In this document: piece by piece, positions 16,156-27,900 of the stretch
Layout: every line of letters starts with the position of its first letter
How positions within the stretch are numbered: the first letter of the stretch is position 1
NCBI RefSeq assembly: GCF_018687715.1
Contig: NC_056755.1
Location: forward strand, 39,799,501-39,863,500
Length of the DNA: 64,000 bases
Origin: Carya illinoinensis
Lineage: Eukaryota; Streptophyta; Magnoliopsida; Fagales; Juglandaceae
Direction: 5' to 3'
Translations under genes and position numbers: made by a program
Notes under the pieces: generated by a model
What the model was told of the DNA's origin: nothing
The model's database searches: none
What the model saw: only the letters and a program-made list of their open reading frames with translations

Positions 16156-16652
16156 GTTGGCACTGCCGCCGGTATTCTCCCCCATACTCACGTAAGTGTG
16201 TATATATATATTATATATACTAATCAAAGACTTCTTCTGATCTTGAACATAGCTACAAAACCTCCATAACCATGCATATATATAGATATAACTGATCAAA
16301 TCCTTCTTTTGATCATCTTCAATTTCCCGATGAATTTTATATAGCGACGGCATGTTATGGGAGTGACCCATCGCAGTTCCCATTGAGCAATTTGTTTGCG
16401 TCGGCCGGTGATGGAATCTGGGATAATGGGGCATCGTGTGGGAGGCAGTACTTAGTGCGGTGCATCAGTGCTTCACAACCGGGAACGTGTGTTCAAGGCC
16501 AGACTATCCAGATTAGGATCATTGATTATGTTGGCGCAGCACCTTCTTTGCCTTCTTCTAATGGCGCCACCATGGTTTTGTCCAAGACTGCTTTCCAGAC
16601 CATTGCAAATGCATCTATCGTCGCCTTTATCAATATCGAATTTCAACAGTAA

Positions 16653-18053
16653 CTTCTCTTTCTTCTTCTTCTTCTTCTTCTTCTTTCACCTTCTTTAATG
16701 CTATTCTTTATCTTAAATTTTAAGTTATTTCTTGCATCAACTATATATTTACATGCATGAAAACATCCTTCATATATGAACATCATTTAGCGTGATTAGA
16801 ATGATAAAATTAAGAACGAAAAACAAATTTCTTTGCCGAGTTTTTCTTAAAATCCAAACAGTAAATCATCTTTCATTTTCTGGAATTGATTTTGGAAGAC
16901 CGTAAATATTCTGTGTAGGGTATGATATGGAAAATGGGCAGGGTTGAATATTTGTGTCTCAGCTGTCACGGAACGCATGCAGAAGTAGACACAGAATTAA
17001 TAAGAAATCAAATGCATGGGATTAATGTAATTATATGTACATTTGAATATATAGAGTATGGTGTCTAGAAGCTTTTCATTTGTTTGGTCTTAATTCATCG
17101 ATTAAACATTAATTAATATGTAAATAAATACTAATTTTCTTTTTCAATGTGATCTAATCTTTCATTTATGCGAAACTTTCTTGCGTACGTCTTGGTTTTT
17201 GGAAACTTTCTAAGTTGTTCCAAAGATACACGCAACAACCTCAATTCTTAAAAACTCAAGGGAATAATGACCAATCGAAATGAGAGATCATTTCTTATAA
17301 TTCACAACAAGTATATATGCATGTCTATTTCTCTAATTTGAAAAATTTTAGCGTACGTAGTTGAATAGATCGATTTCATTTTCTTCCTTAAATGCATAAC
17401 AATATTTGTAGTTTCAATTATTAAGTTCGATATATAGTTTGGAGAGTATATTAATAAATTATGATAGCTGAATAATAAGAAACTGAAAAGAAAAATGTTA
17501 TTCATCATTTTTTTACCGCAATCTTCTGAACATCTTTAAGGTGGCGTTTGGTAGATAAGTAAAATATAATAAATACTATTCCAACCATTTAATACCATAT
17601 CACAAGATGATGAACTGATGATTAATAAAAAGATGATGAGAAGCGTTAATTGACTGAGAAAAACTTAATAACTAATATTGAAACCTAGGAGGGAATGACA
17701 CCACATAAAAAGCTCAATCTTTCCCAAGAATTTTTGTGAGAAAATCCTTCTCCGAAGTTGTTCTCATGTCTTTAATTTGTACTATTTTTTTCCTTGTGGA
17801 GTGGGATCATGAGAACAGCTATCTACCAATAATTTAGCGCCCAAACCTGTAATCATGGAAGGAGAGAACTGCCATCGCCTTTGGTTGTGGGATTCTCGGA
17901 TGACTAATTTTTTTATTTTTTAAAAAAAGAAAAAAGAAAAAAATTTGAATATCAAACGTATATTTCCCCACATAAAAATAGTACTAAAATCATCTTATCT
18001 TAGTTGCGAGTAGGGTGTCTCGGATTTTTCTTCAATTGCTATGTTGTTTTAAT
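16653..18053. other. AT-rich intergenic DNA downstream of the EG45-like pseudogene
   Basis: A (TTC)n run (16663-16686) lies directly after the stop codon. The remainder shows no coding region and no repeat that I could delimit. Confidence 0.5.
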
Positions 18054-18574
18054 TATGGGTGTAAGGCGGTCAGTCTGGACCGACCCATTCAGACTGGACC
18101 AAACAGGATCGAATTCTACACCAGTCGGTCTCGATCCTATAAATTGTGGACCGAAACCTTTTGGTCTTGATCTCGAGGTCTCTAAATTTTGGACTGGATC
18201 GGATCAAACTCTTATATATATATTTTTAAAATATTTTAAATAATTTAATATATTATTTTTATATCTTAATTATATAAGTTAATGATGTAATTTTTATCTA
18301 ATTTATTATTATTGATCATATAAAATATTTTTTTTAATGTGTTATAAGTTACATAACTTATATTAATAATTTACTTAATTTTAATTTAGTAATTTAAATC
18401 AATTTTTTATTAATTTATTTGAAATAAAAAATAAAAAAATAATCAGACCAGACCGATAGGTACCGGTTCATCCCATCCTTATAAATATCCAGTTCAGTCC
18501 GGTCTAAAAAAAATAATGGACCGAAAATTCACTCTCCTTGCCGGCAGCTGGGATCGGACTGATTTAGACCCATA
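18054..18574. mobile_element. Non-autonomous hAT-like TIR element
   Basis: Begins TATGGGTGTAAGGCGGTC and ends GATTTAGACCCATA, giving TIRs of TATGGGTSTAA. The flanking octamers GTTTTAAT (18046-18053) and CTTTCAAT (18575-18582) agree at six of eight positions, compatible with a decayed 8-bp target duplication. Both ends contain GGTC/GACC-rich subterminal motifs (GTCTGGACCGAC, AGACCAGACCGA); the middle is AT-rich with no ORF. Confidence 0.6.
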
Positions 18575-18980
18575 CTTTCAATTTCCGTAGAAATCCCATA
18601 AAACCAGGCGATTTAAATGGAGCAATTCACTTAATATATTGGGGTGAAATTCCGTATTAGTAGCCTCGAGCTTTGCGAGTGAAAAGATGAAAGGAAAATG
18701 CTAGGCATCCCGTTGGGGGATTCTATTAACTTGTCCCATTCACTTTTTTTTTATGAATTTTTTTTTATCGAAAGATTAAGAAAATTATATTTAGTTACTT
18801 TTAATTGTTTTTTTTATATCATTTTTTTAACACTTTTAAATATTTTAAAAAGATGAATAAAATTCACAATATAATTAAATATAATTTTCTTAATCTTTCT
18901 GTAAAAAAAATTCAAAAAAAAAAAAGTGTTCAGCGGGATAAGTTAACGGGATCCCTAGCATTGTCCAAGATGAAAACTAT
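18575..18980. other. AT-rich intergenic DNA
   Basis: No gene recognised. About 18695-18955 has the look of an inverted pair (GGGGGATTCTATTAACTTGTCCC on one side, GCGGGATAAGTTAACGGGATCC on the other), possibly another small TIR element. Confidence 0.4.
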
Positions 18981-18982
18981 TA

Positions 18983-19199
18983 TCGGTTTGGCCACTTAAG
19001 AATTTTGAGTTGAGAATTTTAAGTTTTATATTAAAAATTAAAATATTATATTTTAATATTGTTATTATTTTAAGATTTGAAAAAGTTAGAAAAAAAATTG
19101 AATTGTTTATTATATTTTATATGGAGATTTGAAAAAATTATAATACTAAGATGAAAATTTTGTATTTGAGAAGAAAATTTTATGTGGCCAAACCGAACC
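18983..19199. mobile_element. MITE, family A copy 2
   Basis: Near-perfect inverted ends TCGGTTTGGCCAC and GTGGCCAAACCGAACC surround the family A core (GAATTGTTTATTATATTTTATATGGAGATTTGAAAAAATTATAATA). A partial second copy follows at about 19203-19345. Confidence 0.7.
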
Positions 19200-19202
19200 T
19201 AA

Positions 19203-19650
19203 TAAAAGTTGAAAGTTGAATAAAATATTATTTTTTAATAATATTATTGTTTTAAAATTCAAAAACGTTAAATAGAAATTTGAAAAAATGAAATGATTTG
19301 TTATATTTTATGTGAGAATTTAAAAGAATTATAATAATAAAATGATTTTTTATTTTAATATTATCTTTTGACATCCAATATCTCTACTTTTTAAAAAATA
19401 TATATATATTTTTTCAAATAGTACAATCGATCGCACTGGGTACTGAAATATTGTATTCTAATATTTAAATAAGAATGAGCACCAGAACAGATAATAGGTA
19501 AAAAAAAAAAAAAATTCTCATCTTACCATCCAAACCTGCTTAGAATCGGATTCGAACTTTTACTCTTTTATTGCTTTTAAGTTTAGAAGTTTAGTTCATG
19601 AGTTTCGTAAGGGATTAGTTTTAAAATTTGTTTTGATCTCAAATACCTTG
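19203..19650. other. Partial MITE family A copy and AT-rich intergenic DNA
   Basis: 19203-19345 repeats the family A core without clear ends. The rest is AT-rich with an A-tract at about 19501-19514. Nothing coding seen. Confidence 0.5.
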
Positions 19651-19906
19651 TTTACAAGCCTTTATAAGGCAACCTACTCTTGGAGAGCTCTTTATCCCCT
19701 CTGATCTTGATTCTTTGTAGTGCACACAACAGTTGTATACTCTTCATGTAACAGATTTCGTTTCTACAATATCGCTGTATTTTTTGCATCGGTTTTGATT
19801 TGTACGCCGCATCACTTGATAACCGCGTTCTGACTCCACGCAAGATCTCAACATAATAGTTCGTAGAAAAAGAGAGACGAGTCCACGTATAGATGAACAA
19901 GAAGTA

Positions 19907-21913
19907 CTACGAACACCCATTAGGTAGAGTGATTTTGCTATTAGATTCTTCAGTTTCAACATAACAAACGAAGATAAGATGATCACCATCTCTTATAGCC
20001 TCTATGTCATCAATTTCAGCTCCATTTTTGCTTAGGACTTTACTCGGCGAGACCCCAAATTTCTTAGCACCAATCTCAAGCAGCTCCCCAAAACTCCTTG
20101 GAAGTACCACAAGCTTTCCACCAGCTTCTCCCTTTTCCGGACAACTAATTGTCACTCTAGCTGGGTTATCTCTGCAGTTCTTAGCACTTACCATCGGATT
20201 TACAGAGAATAGACAATCCTCCCCAGCATGCGCAGCAGATATTATGCCAAATAGTGAGTTGTGGAACTTGTTAGTCCTACGCCTTGGACGGGACCGAGAC
20301 TGGATCCATGATCCATCTCTTGTAGTCTGGAGGGAGCCCTCCAGGGGTAAAGGACGGATTGTTGGCTCACTTGGGAACCTCCCAATGAAACGAGCACGAT
20401 TCTGCTTCTCAGGAACCGCAATGATACATTGATTTCTAGGCTCTTTAGTAGATTGGAAAAGGATTTTAATGTCTTCGTGTCCTTGCTGGTCAGCTAGAGC
20501 CCTCGGGGTCCAACCATCAGAGTCTGGCTTGTCGATATCAGCCCCATGATCTAAAAGGAATTTCACTATTTCAGTGTTGGCTTCGCTAACTGCAACATGA
20601 AGAGGTGTGGTTCCGTTTCCGTTTGTCCTAGGATGCGTGACTTCTCCTCCATAACGGATAATTTGCTTGAGCAAGGTCAAGTTGTTTTGCTCAGCAGCAG
20701 TGCATGCAAATTGACCAATGTCTCCGCATTGTAAATTTGCACCACTGTCTAGGAGTAGCTTGATCACCGGTTCATGACCACCCAGAACTGCTTCCCATAG
20801 CGGCACACTCCCGTCTGAGTCTGCATCATGCAAAAAATGTTATTCTTCACTCTATGCTACTTTAAGAGTCACTAACCCAATGACCTTGATTCCACAAACC
20901 CAATGAAAGGAAAGAAATTGTATTCTTAAAAAAAATGAAAAAAGAGGCTAGATAGTTCAGAATATGTAGCAAACTTATATCAACAGATGAGAGCCACAAG
21001 TGAACTAAACCTGGAAAGGAAATTTACTTGTGGTTCTACATGTTTTTGTTCCTTCTTTTCTTCTCTTCTCCTCCTCTTCTTATTCTCTTCTTTGGTTTCT
21101 TCGTTTTGTGCAAGACCCATGGGAATTTTCTAGTTTGATTTGGGCCATTAATTACAGGCTGGAGGGGTTGATTGGGTCTGGAAGGGCATGCACAGATGGG
21201 TAGTTTGTGTTGATCTATTGATTGTGCGGTTGGTCAGGTAGTGGGTTGGGCCATCTGTCCACTCAACAACGAGGTAATGGTGTAATTGGGTTGGTGTAGA
21301 AACTGCCACCCAGCCCATGCTGGGGGGGAGGGCAGGGGACAAATGAGCGTGGTACCCGCCCAAATGGGCAGGTAGTAGCCCTAACCACGGGGTTGGCCCC
21401 ATTTGGGCCAACCTCTGATGGCTAGTTCTTGGCCACCACAGGATGGCCCTTTCCTTAAAAAAAATTAATAGAAAATTATTTTTATTACAAAATTTATATT
21501 TGATATTTTTTAAGTAATTTTTTTTCCTTAAATTAAAGTTGCCACATGAAAATCTATGAAACAACCACCTCATCGCACAAGGAGTGTTTAACCACAATTT
21601 TATAAAATAATCTAGTAATAATATCATTAATCTAGTAAATAGACTAATGCTACCATATCAGAATTGAACAAAATGTTGAAAAAGCCGAGCCAAGAAATGT
21701 ACAGCACATCACAATACAAGCTGACAGTAACATGTAGTGCAAAACTTTTAGGCTTTCATATTCCACAAACTAATGGATGAAGGAAATGAGAAAAACAACA
21801 ATCACAAAACACACTAAAAATAAAACTGGTGACATGAACAATTATAGATTTGCACAAGTAAATATCCCAGTAAATTTTACAGAAGAAATATTTTCCATTG
21901 TGTGGTAACTGTT

Positions 21914-21946
<33 letters not shown>

Positions 21947-24900
21947 TGATGAGGGAGGAAGAAGATTGTTGGGCGTTTGGTTTAATAGAAGTCAAAAAGT
22001 CCATCCATACATTGAGTTTTCTTTCTTGGTATTGTAATAAAAGGGTTCGGTTGACAATAAATTGCACACTGGCATTATAAAAGTCAGCATGTTACTCCCT
22101 TATTTACCCAAACAATCAGAAAATTTTGGTTACGAAGGTCAAGTGACAAATAAATTGCACCTGGCAATCCCAAAAGTCAAATGTCACTCCATTATTTACC
22201 TAAACTACTAGGCAAATTGGTTAGTTTGAAGCATTAAAATTTCCGACAAAAATAATGCTCCCAAGGGGCAACATTATTACAGCATTACTAAAAATGAATG
22301 ATAAAGATTCCTGATTTGGATTGACTTCAGTAAGATATCAGTAGACATTCAAAATGGTTGAAAAACAAAACAGACTTGTAGAAGATCCTTCTTTGGAAAT
22401 TTAATAAAAGATTCTTTAATTATAACATAAGAATCAATTATATGGACACTTAACTATACTTTAGTTCTACTAACTGTTTTCTATATTTCTCAAAAATTGT
22501 TTTGATCACATTTACAAACTTCTTCATTGTTTTGTGGAATCCCTTTTTGGTTCCTTTTACAAATTTCAGTAGTTTTTCATAACATATGTAGGATAGATAA
22601 CATATTACTACTTTTAAGAACAGAGAAAGGATTGTAGAAGAACACAAGCACTTACGACAAGAGCACCTAGTTAAATATAATTGACCAAGTGAATGGGCAT
22701 GGTGTTGGGCTAGAAGGTACCTCTACTGTTAGGATCAGCTCCATAATCAAGTAGTAGAAGCACACAATTCTCATTTCCTCTGGAAGCTGCTATATGCTGA
22801 TTTTATATAAACAGGGGAAGGAATTTGGAAATAAATTATTAGCATTCATGTTTTAAGAAGAGAAAAAAACCAGAAGCAGAAGCATGTCACGCACCAGAGC
22901 TGTCCTTCCATTGTTGTCTGATTCATTCGGATCAAGTCCCCGTTTCAACAACTGATGCAACAAGAAGCCATCTCCCCTTAGAACTGCAAAGCATAGACTT
23001 AGAGGTAGGTCCATTCTTCCACGAGTTAGCATGTTCTCTGTCTCCACCAAAACTTCTGACATTATTGGGTCATTTAGGTCTTTCAAATGCTGCCCACCAA
23101 GAAAAAAGGCATGTGGGTCTGACATTAGCTTTTTTCTAATACATATTCCACAAAAGTCACGTCCAAAAAGTGTGATCAAAGACTCAGAGAACAGGAAAGT
23201 ATCATAAGGAAAACTTAAAAAATTCTAATCAAAATAGGAAGAGGTTTTCCCCTTGATGAGGAATGATGATGTTAGTTTTATTTTATAGACCTGAAGGAGA
23301 TTATTCATGATTATGGTCCCATCTCCAACATTGGACTGGACGATATTTAAGAATGTGGTACGGTTCAGCCGTAGTAGCTGGCTCAGCCTTTTGGTCCGCA
23401 CTGTAAATAGCTGTGGTCTATAACAAAGTACCCCAATCTCTCCACAGATATCACCAGTTTTTGACTCTCCAACAATCTGCAACCATTTGCTATGATGTCA
23501 GTCAGCATAAAGTACATCAAGGACACGGTCCTAACATATGTTTGAACCCCAGATGCATCCATCCAATGTTAAAGAAGTATTTGAGAGATCACACTTGCCT
23601 GATCCAGCCCATTTTTACAGTCAATTTGATCCTGTGGAGTAATGAAAACATCAGAGGCCATTATTTGCTAAATTTCATAATAAAGAAAAAAATTGTCGTA
23701 TTTCAATGGAAGAAAAATAATACTTCATGTTATAGCTCTATAGCCTCTATTCAACTTCACTTGGATAATAATTTTAAAAAAAAAAAAAACATATGGATTT
23801 CAAGATTTGAGGAAATAAATAAATTGAATAATTACCACAGCCCCAGTGACAAGTACATAGAAGTCTGTGGGTGCTTCATTCTGCAAGATCACATCTTCCT
23901 TGGGAGGAAAATACTCAGCTTTCATCTCTGAGACCTTCAAAATTTAGATGGAAAAGTAACATGTTAGCATTCACCAAATAGAAGCGGGGGGGAATTCACT
24001 TCAGAGAAGCTTTAGAGGATTAGAATATGAGCCAGATTTTACCAGCTGAAAAAGCAAGTCATTTGAAACCCCTTGAAACAAATACACCTTATCCATAAGA
24101 GTGTAGAAAAGATGATGAGTAATGCTTGACCGGATGGCTTTAGGAAGGGAATCAAGAGTCTCTTGTTGCTGGAGCCCCTCTGAGTCTGTTCTGAACTTCA
24201 AACATAAATGCGCAAGCATTTGATCTTGCAAGCTTACAGGCAGTTGGTTCCTCTGTGCGAAACTTGAGGCAGCTTGAATGGTATCCCTCTGGAGATGAAA
24301 TTAAAAAGAAAAGGGAAAGAGTATTAGTAATGACTACAGAAATTAGCAAACTTTAAAACAAAATTCCATATCTGGCTTTTTATATGTATGTCAGAGTATC
24401 AATGAATACAATTTACTCACAAATTTTCTGGTCCGACTGGTCCCATGGACAACCAAGTTTGTCATATTTCCGATCAAATATGCTGTCAACCCAAGGTTGA
24501 AAAGCATAAAGAAGATGTCAAATATCATCTCCCTTGTATTCACAGGATGCAAATCACCATAGCCAACAGTCGTTAGAGTAGTGATGGACCAGTAGATTGA
24601 AGTCACGTAGCGGATCCACAAGCTCTGTTGAAGGAAGTTATTCATTGAGGCTCCAATCCACGTCCTCCTGGGGTCATGATAACGTGCTGCCAGAAAATAA
24701 TAGAAACATCCAGCACAGTGAACCGCAAAAAGGGTAACCTGTTAAGGAAATCCAAATCCTGATAAGATTGTGTTCAGTAGGAGAGAAACCCTTTTCTTTC
24801 CCAATAATTCAAGAGTTATAATGAACTTACACAAATAAGTTTTGCACATCGCACCCAAAAGTAATTGTAGTTCTTATCTTTTTCCAATCTGTATTGAGAG

Positions 24901-26473
24901 AAATTAATCCCTAGTTAAGACTGAACAACCAAAGCAGAAACTCATTTTCATATTGCTTTCAGCGGATGGAAGTACAGTTAATAAAATGGAAATCCTCCTC
25001 ACCTGGAAAACAAGACACTAACTCTTCGGAGACGCCAAAGGCGAAGCATGTTGAATAAGCCATATGACCTGAAAGGTGAAGGAGTGATCTTCCGAGCAAG
25101 CTCTGAAGGGATTGTGGATATGACATCAAAGACCAACCAGGATCTTGTATATTTCCATGCTATCTTCTTTGGATCATCGACTAGTAGGTAGGATGCTTTA
25201 TCAAGGTACGCTACAAAGAAGGTGACAATGATATCCAAAGCAAAGAATCCATTGACCACGTTATCACTAATGGAGAGAGGTTCCTTTGGTTTTTCAAGGA
25301 ACCCAAATTCAAATGGTGATACCCAAGCGGTATAGATGACCATTACAACAAGAAAATTCTCCCATATCCTGCAACAACCAATTTAATCTGAGCTAATCTA
25401 AGCAAAAATAAGTCAATTTTAAGTAGATGGTGAGTCTGGTAAAACTCCTCCGAGTTGTTGTACGGTTATGGATCACAATGGTAGTGGAATTCAATTTATA
25501 AGTAAATAGTGAAGATCACAGATCTTTATGCAGAAATGGATCGGCTCTGTACATGACAAATTTGCCCAATTCGAAACTTAGTTCCTTTAAAATGGTATTG
25601 AAATTATTCTCTCTCTACACGAGGCTAGCTAAGTAAAAGAATCTACATATAGGCATTACAACTAGAGGAAAAAAAGGCAAAGACAGACGCTATAAAAGAT
25701 ACAGACTCTTTTCCATTGGGCGCAACCAGAGAAAGAACCTCCAAGTAGGAGCAGCTCCGGTCTGACTTGTGACGAGAAAACAATATAGACAAAGGAAAAT
25801 CAATGGGCAAATCAAAATAAAGTGTGGCTTACAAAAACTAAAAATCCAGAAAGATAAGCACAAGAATCATTCTCATAGAGAGAACAAGAAGCAAAAATTA
25901 AATTAAAAAAAAAAAAAAACAAAGTAATGCTCTTAGTTACAAACAAAGTATACCAATATTCAATTGTTATCTTTTCCAAATTCTCATTATTAAAAAATGC
26001 ATAAATAAGCGAATCACAGCAGTTCAGTCGGTACAGCCAGCATTAAATAAATTAATTTTTAAGAAGAGAACAAAATAGGAAACCAGAATTTCAACAAATC
26101 CAGTTTCAACCCCGAAACAGGAATGCAAGAATACAATATAATCATTCACAACAGAGAAAAAACAATGCTGCTCATAAACCAACACTCCATAATAATGGAG
26201 GCCAGAATATAAATTATGAAAATTTAAAAAAAAACAGAAACCAGCCCAGAAAACGAAAACACGAAGAAAAGAAATCGTTTCGGACCTGTAACGGCCATCA
26301 TATGGGGATATAATGAAACTCCTGATCTTGACTGTGCGAGTACTTCTTGCTCCGAGAGACGGCAGAATACCCGTAGAGAGACTGAAATGGCTACCATCCC
26401 TTGACAACAGTTCATTCTCTTCTTGGCCGCACATCGAAACCCGAAAGACCCCTCTGCTTATGGAAGCCTCCAT
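19907..26473 (-). CDS. AKT1: Shaker-type inward K+ channel, AKT1-like
   Basis: Voltage-gated potassium uptake channel of the plasma membrane; AKT1 works in root K+ uptake under CIPK23/CBL control. Eleven exons on the minus strand: 26473-26286, 25368-25003, 24888-24831, 24738-24421, 24288-24043, 23934-23836, 23631-23599, 23476-23291, 23089-22895, 22796-22721, 20820-19907. Phases agree, giving 892 residues (Arabidopsis AKT1 has 857). Seen: N-terminal [21 protein letters not shown] block, S1-S6 in exons 2-4 with Arg-rich S4 ([13 protein letters not shown], about 168-184), pore TTVGYGD ending at residue 266, cyclic-nucleotide-binding-like domain in exons 5-8, ankyrin repeats about 525-710, KHA domain about 807-873 and a 19-residue tail. 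Start: the in-frame ATG at 26473 precedes [18 protein letters not shown]5 is the main alternative name. Confidence 0.95.
20821..22720 (-). other. Large intron 10 of the AKT1-like gene with GC-rich island and poly(C/G) tract
   Basis: A 1.9-kb intron between exons 10 and 11. It contains a GC-rich segment at about 21140-21460 that stands out from the AT-rich surroundings, and a run of 30 G on the plus strand (21916-21945). No ORF of known type was found. Confidence 0.7.
21916..21945 (+). repeat. Homopolymer G(30)
   Basis: Thirty consecutive G on the plus strand, hence C(30) in the AKT1-like pre-mRNA. Such a run can form G-quadruplexes on the template strand. The length is liable to assembly error. 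Confidence 0.85.
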
Positions 26474-27900
26474 TGTCGACCATAGAGAAAACACGCCTCT
26501 GTTTATCGGCAAGAACGTTACGAATAACTAGTTATATACTGTCTGTGTGTACAGTTTCTCCGACTCTCTCCCGCAAAAACTTCCAACTTTAATTTTTTTT
26601 TTTTGTCTGTTTTTGTTCTATATAGTTTTGAATGGACTAATTATATATATAATCGTAAAATATATAAATATTATATAATCGTTTTAAAAGAAGTATAATT
26701 TATTATTAAAAAATTAATTTTTTATTTAAATCTCATATTTTATTCACTTTTTTAAAATGATTATGGGACGATTCACAATTCACGATTGTAAATATCTTTT
26801 CTTTTATGAAAACAAATGGAGCCTTGTATTTTTCGCAATATGAAAACAAATGAGTTAGTTCAAAGTGTAATTTGCATCTATCTTATTACTTTTCATTTTA
26901 GTTTTCTTATTATTAATTAAAATTAAAAAAAAAAAAGAATTCGTCTTTCAGACTTTTGTCTGTAGAGGTTGAGTTTCTATTTAGTCAAAGAGTGTTTTCT
27001 CTTAGATGCTTGTCTATAAAGAGTGTCTATAATAGTGAAGGTCAGACCGATCATAAAAGGAAATAGTGTATTAGTAGAGCTCCAGATGTATTAATTTATG
27101 ATATCATATTTGATATAAGAACATCCTAGAATGTATCTGGTCATAAATGTAAATTTCTCTAATAAATTAATAATAACAAAAAAAAGAAAAAAAAAAAGAT
27201 AAAGAATAATCTTTTCTCTTGTGAAAACAAATGAGACCTTGGTATTCTCTTAAGCATTTTTATTCATAAACAAATTTTAAAAAAAATCTTTTTTTTATGC
27301 AATAAAATAATTCCTAACTTTTATATACAGAATTTACAAGTGGTAAATTAAATTAAAAACCAAAAAATGGAAAGAAAACCAAATAGTTGCAAAAACTGAC
27401 ATTTAGGTTCAAAATTTCCATATCAATACAATTATATTACTAATGTAATGAGAAAGATTGTCAATAGTATTTTTTGTCTATTTAAGGAAATTAAATTTCT
27501 AGGATGACTTGAATCCATATTATCTCTCTACAAGGAAACACAAATTTCAGTCGAAAGGGGATTGAAGAGATTGTAATCCTCGAGATTCTATGAGATTCTT
27601 GTTTCACTCTATGGAGGTTAGTGGGATGGAAATGAATCAAATGACAATTTCATATAAAAGTAACATCATCTTATAAAAAGAGAAATGATATTTATAATTT
27701 TAAAATTAACATTCTCCACATATTTCTTTTGAAGAAAATGAGTAAATCTAGAATCCAAGTAAATAAATTATTTTTTTAATAGTGACCTCCAGTTTTTTCC
27801 AAATGGAAGACATAGAGACTATACACTTGAGGATTATTTATAACATTACCCTTGTAAGAATACATTTATTTTAAAATATAATTGTGTAAAAGATTGTGAA
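26474..27900. other. AKT1-like promoter region and AT-rich intergenic DNA
   Basis: Upstream of the AKT1-like ATG. A pyrimidine-rich stretch just upstream on the minus strand probably belongs to the leader. No coding region or delimited repeat; short A-tracts near 26925 and 27180. Confidence 0.45.

Larger units (their letters stand above)
11101..16652 (+). pseudogene. EG45-like / plant natriuretic peptide-like gene, split by a Copia insertion
   Basis: Small secreted double-psi beta-barrel protein, related to expansin domain 1; members act in the apoplast. Exon 1 starts at ATG 11101 and encodes a signal peptide (hydrophobic LSLIMITFLLQQFF) followed by SHGDVG. At 11195 it is cut by a Copia element and resumes at 16161 (TAA residues), ending at the donor at 16192. 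Exon 2 is 16345-16652 and encodes ACYGSDPSQFP, the GDGIWDNGASCGR block, CVQGQTIQIRIIDYV and a terminal INIEFQQ, as in the family. Apart from the insertion, exon 1 is one base short between the TAA residues and the YSPPYSPT segment needed to join exon 2, so the frame is also broken. Target duplication GTTGG at 11191-11195 and 16156-16160. Clearly disabled as written. Confidence 0.9.

Noticed and set aside
18980..19202. TTA/TAA flanks of MITE family A as a PIF/Harbinger target duplication
   Set aside because: The flanks are TTA on one side and TAA on the other, not a direct repeat, and other copies do not show it; superfamily left open.
20004..20432. Plus-strand ORF of 142 codons
   Set aside because: Antisense shadow of AKT1-like exon 11, which encodes ankyrin and KHA segments.
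23413..23931. Plus-strand ORF of 172 codons
   Set aside because: It lies antisense over exons 6, 7 and 8 of the AKT1-like gene and their introns; the minus-strand exons carry a clear protein.
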